Below are positions 1 through 4,520 of a stretch of DNA of 5,318 nucleotides, in pieces. The stretch lies in the NCBI GenBank assembly GCA_024698065.1, contig JAILRR010000077.1, positions 1 to 5,318 on the forward strand. Reading direction: 5' to 3'. The DNA comes from Bacilli bacterium (GTDB lineage Bacteria; Bacillota_I; Bacilli_A; RFN20; CAG-826). Both the position numbers and the translations under genes were made by a program. The notes beneath the pieces are model-generated. The model saw nothing but the letters and a program-made list of their open reading frames with translations. It ran no database searches and was not told where the DNA came from. Numbering within the stretch: the first letter of the stretch is position 1; every line of letters begins with the position of its first letter.

Positions 1-115
1 CAGAAAGAAATACGGGACATATTATGATGGCCCGACAATGGAAACAGGAAAATTCGAGATCATCTATAACGACCAGGATTCCCTCAAAGAAGTCGAGAAT
101 TACATCGGCAAGTAA
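1..115 (+). CDS. 3' end of an unrecognised protein (5' partial)
   Basis: The frame starting at position 2 is open from the window edge to a TAA at 113-115, giving the last 37 residues of a protein. The tail is hydrophilic and mixed-charge, with KYGTYYDGPTMETGKFEI followed by a probable short helix ending EVENYIGK. There is no membrane segment or motif I can assign, so I give no function. It is treated as a genuine gene end because the frame is open from the edge and an intrinsic terminator follows directly, as expected for the last gene of a plus-strand transcript. It converges on the esterase operon. A fortuitous open frame cannot be fully excluded at this length. Confidence 0.6.
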   Translation, partial: RKKYGTYYDGPTMETGKFEIIYNDQDSLKEVENYIGK

Positions 116-150
116 AAACAAAAACCCATGAAAATCATGGGCTTTTCTTT
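116..150. terminator. bidirectional intrinsic terminator between converging genes
   Basis: A perfect 7-bp stem, CCCATGA (125-131) and TCATGGG (135-141), encloses an AAA loop. On the plus strand it is followed by CTTTTCTTTAGTTTTT. On the minus strand it is followed by TTTTGTTTTTACTT (complement of the A-rich 111-124). Both directions therefore have a U-tract. It sits 1-10 nt after the plus-strand stop and 15-40 nt after the minus-strand stop at 165, so it can end both converging transcripts. Confidence 0.8.
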
Positions 151-164
151 AGTTTTTGCCAGGT

Positions 165-1229
165 TTATTCGATGATGTTGTTATCAACTAGGATGTTACC
201 ATACGCCTCACCAAGACGGATGCAGTCTTTGGTGATGTAATGGTATCTGTTGAAGCCGCCATCGAGACTCTCGTCACCACCGATCTGAAGCTTTAAGCCT
301 CCCTCATCGATGAAGGAACCGTTGATAATGTAATTGTTATCGCCCTCTTTTGCGATGGCTTTCTTCATATCGTTAAGGCCACCTTCTCTTTCGGCGTTGT
401 AATCAATACGTCCGCCATCATAGATTGTGCAGTCAACGAAAGCGATGTTTTTGCCATCCTCATCCACTGCATTCGGAGCAAATTCTTCTCTGAACTCAGA
501 GATGAGATGCGTCATCTGATTCTTGTAATTGTTGTTATTTCCATCGGACTCGCCTTGGTGCCAAAGCCAAGCTTTGATCTCTGGTTCAAAACCAAGCTCT
601 TCAATGAGCTCTAAGTTGTTATGGACGAACTGTTTGGTCTCGGTCCAAAGCTTTCCTTCGGTGCCGTTACCGTCTTCTTTCGTTCTCCAGATGTATTCTT
701 TGTTGATGCCATTTTGGTCGCCTAAGGAGGAACCGCCGTATGCGCTCTTGATGAAGAAGATCGGAGCGTCCTCAGATGCTTTTTCCCTAAGGATATTGGC
801 TAGGCCAATCTCAGGTCCGATGAACCTTGTTTGGTTGGCCATGCCGACAGAAAGGTTTTTGAATTCCCCTGCCAATGGATCTTCCATATTTGAGGCATTC
901 ACTTTGATTGGGTCCTCGTAAGGAAAGAAGCAACGGAAGGACATCTGAATCTCTGGGACATTGCCGTTGATGTAATCGGATGCTGGGTACTCGGTCTCAA
1001 GTTCTTCAAAAGATTTCTCTAACCAATTGTCGTCATCTTCCTTGTGATTTGCGTTTGCTTTCTCACCCCAAAGGGTGCTGCCTTCCATGTTGGATTGGCC
1101 AGACATGACGATGACTTGGGCTTTCTTTGGCCCTTCTTCCACTGACTTCTGGCTTTTCGCTTCGGTTTTGCCACAGGAAGCTAAGCCCAAAGTGAGCAAT
1201 AAGGAAGTGACTAATAATGTTTTCTTCAT
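165..1229 (-). CDS. secreted SASA-family carbohydrate esterase lipoprotein (paralog 1)
   Basis: This 354-residue lipoprotein probably removes O-acetyl groups from carbohydrates at the cell surface. Residues 1-19 form a lipoprotein signal peptide ending in the lipobox LASC, with Cys19 as the lipidation site, followed by a Ser/Lys/Glu-rich linker to about residue 36. The SGNH/SASA-type domain follows. VIVMSGQSNMEG carries the presumed nucleophile Ser46, GPEIGLA lies near 140, KSAYGGSSL is a glycine-rich block, and WLWHQGESD has Trp223-His224. The C-terminal catalytic His is His330 in NRYHYITKD. In the usual DxxH motif the Asp would be at 327, but here it is Asn (codon AAC), unlike both paralogs. 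The start is set by AAGGA 6 nt upstream and by the signal peptide. It is the distal gene of the two-gene operon. The substrate (xylan, sialic acid or another acetylated glycan) cannot be read from the sequence. Confidence 0.85.
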   Translation of the reverse strand: MKKTLLVTSLLLTLGLASCGKTEAKSQKSVEEGPKKAQVIVMSGQSNMEGSTLWGEKANANHKEDDDNWLEKSFEELETEYPASDYINGNVPEIQMSFRCFFPYEDPIKVNASNMEDPLAGEFKNLSVGMANQTRFIGPEIGLANILREKASEDAPIFFIKSAYGGSSLGDQNGINKEYIWRTKEDGNGTEGKLWTETKQFVHNNLELIEELGFEPEIKAWLWHQGESDGNNNNYKNQMTHLISEFREEFAPNAVDEDGKNIAFVDCTIYDGGRIDYNAEREGGLNDMKKAIAKEGDNNYIINGSFIDEGGLKLQIGGDESLDGGFNRYHYITKDCIRLGEAYGNILVDNNIIE

Positions 1230-1233
1230 AAGC

Positions 1234-1241
1234 TTTCCTTA
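1234..1241 (-). promoter_or_regulatory. Shine-Dalgarno overlapping the upstream stop codon (coupled translation)
   Basis: On the minus strand the stop TAA of paralog 2 (1241-1239) runs directly into AAGGAAAG, the ribosome-binding site for paralog 1, which starts at 1229. Only 9 nt separate the two genes. The overlap points to one polycistronic mRNA with translational coupling and fixes the ATG at 1229-1227 as the start of paralog 1. Confidence 0.75.
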
Positions 1242-2312
1242 GTGTTCGATGATGTCATTGTCGATAAGGATGTTTCCGTAGGCTTCACCGAGTCTAAATA
1301 AGTCTTTGGTGACGTAGTGATATGTGTCGTAGCAGCCACCTAAGTTCTGCTGACCTCCGATTTCAAGGCCAAGGCCTTTGTCGTCTTTGCAAGAAGCGTT
1401 GATGATGTAGTTGTTCTCGCTTTCTTCGGCGATGGCTCTCTTGGTGGCGTTCAAAGTGTCGACACCAGTATAAGTAAGACGGGTGCCATCATAGATAGTG
1501 CAGTCAACAAAGGCGATGTTATCTCCTTCTCCCTCTGGCGCATATTCCGCGAACTCGTTTCTAAATTCGCCTAGGAGGTGACGCATAAAGACGCCATACT
1601 GCTCTTCGCCAGCCTGATCGTTGTTATCCGTGTCGGATTCGCCTTGGTGCCAAAGCCAGGCTTTGATCTCTGGTTCGAAGCCGGCGTCTTCGATGAGCTC
1701 TAGGTTGTTCTTAACAAACTGCTTGGTTTCGGTCCAAAGCTCGCCTTCTTCGCCATTGTTGTCGCTAGCGACTTTCCAGTGTTTCTTCGAACCATTCTGG
1801 ATTTTGAAGGAAGAACCTGAGAAAGCGCTCTTAATGAGATAGACAGGCTTCTCCGCGGTTCCAACTTCGTTTGTGTGGAGGACGTTTCCTAAACCGATTT
1901 CTGGTCCCATGGCGACATCTTTCTGTCCCATGCCAACCTTGAGGTTAAGGAATTTGCCAGCCATCTTATCAGTGGTGTTCGAGGCGTGCGCATTCGCGGC
2001 AGGATCGCCACCGCCATATGGGTAATAGCCACGGTATGAGCACTGGATATCGCTCATGCCACTGAAGAATAAATCCGCATCGATTGGATCGTGTCCTTCT
2101 TCGACAAGCTCATTGCAGGCGTTTCTTAGCCACCCTTGCCCGTTGTCGAAATAGGTGCTTCCTTCCATGTTGGACTGGCCAGACATGACGATGACTTGGA
2201 CTTTGTGATCCTCAACGACTGGAGCCACGCTGCTTTTCTTAGGTGTTCCATTATTGCAACCAGCCAAAGCGAAAGCGGTCAACAAAGAAGGTATTAATAT
2301 TTGTTTTTTCAT
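1239..2312 (-). CDS. secreted SASA-family carbohydrate esterase lipoprotein (paralog 2)
   Basis: This 357-residue protein is the first gene of the operon and closely resembles the gene downstream. A lipoprotein signal peptide ends in ALAGC (Cys19), followed by a linker to about residue 37. The esterase domain has VIVMSGQSNMEG (nucleophile Ser47), MGPEIGLGN, KSAFSGSSF, WLWHQGESD (Trp221-His222), NIAFVDCTIYDG, and a complete C-terminal DTYH motif with Asp329 and His332, so the predicted catalytic set is intact. The C-terminus, RLGEAYGNILIDNDIIEH, is nearly the same as in the paralog. AGAGG lies 9 nt before the ATG. A cre site 35-48 nt upstream suggests CcpA-type catabolite control, fitting a role in glycan use. 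The family call (sialate O-acetylesterase/CE6-like SGNH hydrolase) is from motifs; the substrate is unknown. Confidence 0.87.
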   Translation of the reverse strand: MKKQILIPSLLTAFALAGCNNGTPKKSSVAPVVEDHKVQVIVMSGQSNMEGSTYFDNGQGWLRNACNELVEEGHDPIDADLFFSGMSDIQCSYRGYYPYGGGDPAANAHASNTTDKMAGKFLNLKVGMGQKDVAMGPEIGLGNVLHTNEVGTAEKPVYLIKSAFSGSSFKIQNGSKKHWKVASDNNGEEGELWTETKQFVKNNLELIEDAGFEPEIKAWLWHQGESDTDNNDQAGEEQYGVFMRHLLGEFRNEFAEYAPEGEGDNIAFVDCTIYDGTRLTYTGVDTLNATKRAIAEESENNYIINASCKDDKGLGLEIGGQQNLGGCYDTYHYVTKDLFRLGEAYGNILIDNDIIEH

Positions 2313-2346
2313 ATAGAGAAACCTCTTTTCTAGAAAAACTTTACCA

Positions 2347-2360
2347 AGGAAGCGCTTTCA
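2347..2360 (-). promoter_or_regulatory. CcpA cre site upstream of the esterase operon
   Basis: Read on the minus strand, TGAAAGCGCTTCCT fits the Bacillus cre consensus TGWAARCGYTWNCW at every position. Its palindromic AAGCGCTT core is at 2350-2357. It lies 35-48 nt upstream of the operon's first ATG, a usual place for repression at or just after the promoter. I could not place a convincing -35/-10 pair for the operon, so whether cre overlaps the promoter or the transcription start is unresolved. The distance to cls (more than 80 nt upstream of its ATG) makes the operon the likelier target. Confidence 0.7.
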
Positions 2361-2406
2361 AATAAAGAGACAGTCTTTCTCTTTTCGGGTGACATTCTTG
2401 GCGTTT

Positions 2407-2426
2407 TTTTATTAAAACTAATAAAA
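2407..2426. repeat. perfect AT-rich inverted repeat upstream of the cls -10
   Basis: TTTTATTA (2407-2414) and TAATAAAA (2419-2426) are perfect 8-bp inverted arms around AAAC. The element ends 3 bp before the cls TATAAT and covers the place where its -35 and spacer would be. That position would suit an operator, but AT-rich palindromes arise easily by chance and no regulator is encoded here. Confidence 0.4.
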
Positions 2427-2429
2427 GCG

Positions 2430-2435
2430 TATAAT
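2430..2435 (+). promoter_or_regulatory. -10 element of the cls promoter
   Basis: A consensus TATAAT ends 7 nt before the cls ATG at 2443. With normal spacing, transcription would start at about 2441-2443, leaving little or no 5' leader. The -35 region is only a T-run (about 2406-2412) with no good TTGACA match. The only Shine-Dalgarno-like bases (AGGG at 2437-2440) lie 2 nt from the ATG, too close to work well. Confidence 0.55.
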
Positions 2436-2442
2436 TAGGGAC

Positions 2443-4050
2443 ATGAAGAAATTCTGGAGAACCATCACATCGCCGAAGCTCTTATTCGCTCTTCTCATCA
2501 TCCTTGAGATATTCCTCATCGTCGGAGGATACTTCTTCCTTGATGCGTATCTAGCCACCGTACTAGAGAGTGAGGTTGAGAACGCCGAAAACCTTGCTGA
2601 CTTCATCAAAATCCTCGTCGTCCTCATCTTCAGGGTCGCTTTATCGATCGTCGCCTTAGTGGTCTTCTTCAAGATCATCAACCGCGAGGAAAATCCTGAA
2701 TACAAGATCCCTTGGATCACCTTCCTTTTCCTCTTCCCTGCCTTGACCCTCACTTTCTATTTCGTCTTTGTCAGGGTCAAGATGAGAAGAAAAGACAGGA
2801 ACATCGTCGTCCCAACCCTCAAGTACCTTGACGCTAAAGCGAAGGAACACGCCTATATCGAAAAGGCCAACGAAGAGGAAATCGACCTCCAATACAGAGG
2901 CATTTTCCATTATCTCCATGAAACCACGAGGCTTTTCACCTCGAAGAATAACCACCTCACCTACTTTAAGAACGGCGAGGAATTCTTCCCTTCCTTAATT
3001 GAGGACCTCAAGAAAGCAGAGAAATTCATCTTTTTAGAGTTTTTCATCATCGCCGAAGGCAAATGGTACAAGAAGACCATCGATGTCTTAAAGGAAAAAG
3101 CCAAGGAAGGCGTTGATGTCAGGATCGTCTATGATGACATCGGCTGCAATAGGGTCCTTTCTGATAGTTTCTCCCGCAAGATGAAGAAAGAAGGCATCAA
3201 AGCCTCTCCTTTCCATCCAATCACCCCTATCCTCTCTAATGTCATTAACAATAGAGACCACCGTAAAATCGTCGTCATCGACCATAAGATCGGATATACG
3301 GGCGGTATGAACCTTGCTGACGAATACGCGAATGACAAAGAGAGATTCGGGTACTGGAAAGACACGATGATCAAGATTGAAGGCGAAGGCATCAAAGACC
3401 TCATCGTCACCTTCCTCCAAAACCATGACCTATGCACCCATGAAATAACCGATTATTCCTTATTCACCAAAGGTGATGATTATCCTCACTTCGAAGACAA
3501 AGGAAGTGCCTTCTTCTTTGGCGATACCCCTGGGCCATATGACAAGAATGAGCAGGTTGGCGAGCAGAATTACATCAATATGCTTAACGCGGCGACAAAG
3601 AGGGTCGATATCTCAACCCCTTATCTCATCTGCACTTACCCTCTCATAAGAGCCCTTCAAGGCGCCGCTAAGCGCGGGGTTGAAGTCAATCTCATCGTCC
3701 CAGGCATTCCTGACAAGAAGATCGTCTACTGGATGGCGAAATGTCAGTTCCACCTCTATCTTGAAAGTGGCATCCATGTTTATACATACACCCCTGGCTT
3801 CAACCACCAGAAAGGCATGCTTGTCGATGATAAGATCGCTTCTGTTGGCACGATCAACTTCGATTTCCGTTCTTTGACCCACCACTTCGAGGATGCGATG
3901 GTGATATATGACGCCCCATGCTTGAAAGACATCAAAAAAGACTTTGAGGAGATGATTAGCGTTTCCAAAGAAGTCCCTGTCGATTTCAAAGCGAACGCTT
4001 TCCAAAGATTCGTTTCAGGCTTCTTTAAGATCTTCCGCGTTCTCTTGTAA
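2443..4050 (+). CDS. cls: cardiolipin synthase (phospholipase D family)
   Basis: This 535-residue membrane enzyme is expected to condense two phosphatidylglycerol molecules into cardiolipin and glycerol. Three hydrophobic helices lie at about 13-37, 56-79 and 91-110. The last one, ending FVFVRVKMRRKD, resembles the PLDc_N helix of Cls proteins, so the first two are additional to the usual two-helix layout, in keeping with a length somewhat above the roughly 480-500 residues common for the family. Both HKD motifs are complete: HRKIVVID (His273, Lys275, Asp280) followed by GYTGGMN, and HQKGMLVD (His455, Lys457, Asp462) followed by SVGTINFDFRS, the typical Cls ending. The start at 2443 is preferred because an in-frame TAA at 2422 blocks extension and the next Met would remove all three helices. 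It is transcribed away from the esterase operon and appears to be a single gene. Confidence 0.93.
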   Translation: MKKFWRTITSPKLLFALLIILEIFLIVGGYFFLDAYLATVLESEVENAENLADFIKILVVLIFRVALSIVALVVFFKIINREENPEYKIPWITFLFLFPALTLTFYFVFVRVKMRRKDRNIVVPTLKYLDAKAKEHAYIEKANEEEIDLQYRGIFHYLHETTRLFTSKNNHLTYFKNGEEFFPSLIEDLKKAEKFIFLEFFIIAEGKWYKKTIDVLKEKAKEGVDVRIVYDDIGCNRVLSDSFSRKMKKEGIKASPFHPITPILSNVINNRDHRKIVVIDHKIGYTGGMNLADEYANDKERFGYWKDTMIKIEGEGIKDLIVTFLQNHDLCTHEITDYSLFTKGDDYPHFEDKGSAFFFGDTPGPYDKNEQVGEQNYINMLNAATKRVDISTPYLICTYPLIRALQGAAKRGVEVNLIVPGIPDKKIVYWMAKCQFHLYLESGIHVYTYTPGFNHQKGMLVDDKIASVGTINFDFRSLTHHFEDAMVIYDAPCLKDIKKDFEEMISVSKEVPVDFKANAFQRFVSGFFKIFRVLL

Positions 4051-4063
4051 CTTCCTTACATTG

Positions 4064-4093
4064 TTGAAAATTAATTAGATGGCAAGTTAAAAT
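4064..4093 (+). promoter_or_regulatory. candidate promoter for the first 51-nt RNA repeat
   Basis: TTGAAA (4064-4069), an 18-bp spacer and TAAAAT (4088-4093) form a reasonable sigma-A-type promoter 14 nt after the cls stop. The expected start, about 4100, coincides with the first base of the repeat. Confidence 0.45.
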
Positions 4094-4099
4094 ATAGAA

Positions 4100-4150
4100 G
4101 AGTCCTCGCGAGTACTTTAATGGGATTAACACGTGGAGGCTCTTTTTATT
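4100..4150 (+). ncRNA. 51-nt terminator-tipped RNA, repeat copy 1
   Basis: GAG-T-CCTC at the 5' end pairs with GAGG-CTC near the 3' end, leaving one bulged T, and TTTTTATT follows. The interior can also fold (TTAAT, GGG loop, ATTAA). It matches copy 2 at 37 of 51 ungapped positions, with 17 of the first 20 and all of the last 16 identical, so the ends are conserved and the middle varies. It may be a tiny RNA from its own promoter, or simply the cls terminator: no other terminator lies between the cls stop and this element. I do not recognise it as a known RNA family. Confidence 0.5.
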
Positions 4151-4176
4151 ACTATAAGTCGCTCATATCAGGCATA

Positions 4177-4204
4177 TTCACTTTGTAAAAATTGGAGTTA
4201 TAAT
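4177..4204 (+). promoter_or_regulatory. candidate promoter for the second 51-nt RNA repeat
   Basis: A consensus TATAAT (4199-4204) is preceded at 16 bp by TTCACT (4177-4182), a partial -35 match. Transcription would begin near 4211, about 9 nt before the repeat, and the upstream terminator of copy 1 means this copy needs its own promoter. Confidence 0.5.
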
Positions 4205-4219
4205 AAGACCATAAGAACG

Positions 4220-4270
4220 GAGTCCTCACAAGCACTTTATGGTTATGAGTTGCGGGAGGCTCTTTTTATT
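4220..4270 (+). ncRNA. 51-nt terminator-tipped RNA, repeat copy 2 (candidate antisense RNA)
   Basis: This is a second copy of the repeat, exactly 120 nt after the first, with the same GAG-T-CCTC/GAGG-CTC stem and an identical GGAGGCTCTTTTTATT end. With a start near 4211 the RNA would be about 55-60 nt. There is no plus-strand gene after it to attenuate, which argues for a free small RNA rather than a leader. Its T-tract overlaps the stop codon of the convergent 29-residue peptide gene (4266-4268), so its transcript is antisense to that mRNA's 3' end. Its 5' part is also similar, same-sense, to the peptide mRNA's leader hairpin. The function is inferred from layout only. Confidence 0.5.
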
Positions 4271-4355
4271 TAGTCAGCAACGCCAACAATGATAACAAGA
4301 GGCAGATAAGAACTAGTTTTAGAAGACCGTCGTCTTCTTTCAAGAAGTCTTTCAT
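4266..4355 (-). CDS. 29-residue single-pass membrane peptide, type I toxin-like
   Basis: A very short gene with an excellent ribosome-binding site (GAGGTGAT, 8 nt from core to ATG). The peptide starts MKDFLKEDDG, an acidic and polar head. About 16 hydrophobic residues follow (LVLICLLLSLLALL), ending Thr-Lys before TAA. That is the size and shape of small toxic or membrane-tuning peptides, but I see no match to Fst, Ldr, TxpA/BsrG or other named families. Its Shine-Dalgarno is base-paired in a leader hairpin, its codons 6-11 contain a further stem-loop, and a convergent small RNA overlaps its 3' end. Together these suggest a type I toxin-antitoxin locus. Alternatives are a small regulatory membrane protein or a chance frame. 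An in-frame TTG farther upstream would give 68 residues but has no ribosome-binding site. Confidence 0.5.
   Translation of the reverse strand: MKDFLKEDDGLLKLVLICLLLSLLALLTK
4321..4338 (-). repeat. perfect stem-loop inside the small peptide gene
   Basis: AGAAGAC (4321-4327) and GTCTTCT (4332-4338) are perfect 7-bp arms around a 4-nt loop, spanning codons 6-11 of the peptide gene. In the minus-strand mRNA this would form a compact hairpin just after the start codon, adding to the leader structure that can slow translation. Confidence 0.5.
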
Positions 4356-4400
4356 GCATATCACCTCGCTTTCCGTGCTAGGATTTGCGAGGTCTCCGTT
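4356..4400 (-). promoter_or_regulatory. leader hairpin sequestering the peptide gene's Shine-Dalgarno
   Basis: On the minus strand ACCTCGC (complement of 4387-4393) pairs perfectly with GCGAGGT (complement of 4363-4369), which contains the Shine-Dalgarno bases. The 17-nt loop can form a small inner TCC/GGA stem. The 5' part, AACGGAG-A-CCTC-G-CAA then GCAC, parallels AACGGAG-T-CCTC-A-CAA-GCAC at the start of RNA copy 2, so the leader looks like a third, diverged copy of the repeat. Its right arm has become a ribosome-binding site in place of a terminator. Confidence 0.5.
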
Positions 4401-4423
4401 CCGAGTTTTAACGGCTTTGCTTT

Positions 4424-4462
4424 GCCACTTTATATATAGTGGCGATTTTCTATTTTTTTCAG
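4424..4462 (-). promoter_or_regulatory. candidate peptide-gene promoter with inverted repeat at the -10
   Basis: GCCACT (4424-4429) and AGTGGC (4438-4443) are perfect 6-bp arms around an AT-only centre. The centre supplies TATATA (4438-4433 on the minus strand), with CTGAAA (4462-4457) 18 bp upstream as a weak -35. Transcription from about 4426 would give a 70-nt leader. The palindrome at the -10 is operator-like. On the plus strand the same palindrome is followed by a T-rich stretch and could instead act as a weak terminator. Confidence 0.35.
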
Positions 4463-4470
4463 AAAAACAC

Positions 4471-4503
4471 AAAAAAAGCGCCTCCCCTTTTGAGGGAAGC
4501 GCT
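4471..4503 (-). terminator. intrinsic terminator of the third esterase gene
   Basis: On the minus strand AGCGCTTCCC (4503-4494) pairs with GGGAGGCGCT (4486-4477) in a 10-bp stem with one U-G pair and a 7-nt loop, followed by a run of Ts (4477-4471). It starts 18 nt after the stop codon at 4521. The wobble pair exists only in the minus-strand RNA, which supports this direction. Confidence 0.88.
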
Positions 4504-4520
4504 ATATAGGAGCGATTTAC

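Noticed and set aside
529..921. Plus-strand open frame opposite esterase paralog 1 (and similar ones at 1621-1842 and 4596-4922)
   Set aside because: These are antisense shadows of well-supported esterase genes, with low-complexity Ser/Leu translations and no start signals.
2366..2381. Imperfect palindrome AGAGAC-A-GTCTTT near the cre site
   Set aside because: It contains mismatches and a 1-nt centre, so it neither folds as RNA nor stands out as an operator from this sequence alone.
2418..4005. Several minus-strand frames of 69-130 codons opposite cls
   Set aside because: They are shadows of a cls gene with two complete HKD motifs; none has a ribosome-binding site or recognisable motif.
4120..4188. 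22-codon frame beginning inside RNA copy 1 (and a 17-codon one from 4239 in copy 2)
   Set aside because: No ribosome-binding sites, the two ATGs are at different offsets in the repeats, and the peptides share no sequence, so they are chance frames.
4100..4270. PyrR-type RNA sites, because of AGTCC...AGGCT in both repeats
   Set aside because: The PyrR loop consensus with a very short AGUCC-to-GAGGYU spacing is absent, no pyrimidine gene follows, and the motif is simply the terminator stem.
4100..4270. A CRISPR array
   Set aside because: Only two imperfect copies with a 69-nt gap, T-tracts at the ends, and no cas genes; the elements are terminator hairpins.
4266..4472. 68-residue version of the small peptide gene starting at an upstream TTG
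   Set aside because: The TTG has no Shine-Dalgarno, the added N-terminal part is low in coding character and spans the promoter and leader hairpin, whereas the internal ATG at 4355 has an excellent ribosome-binding site.
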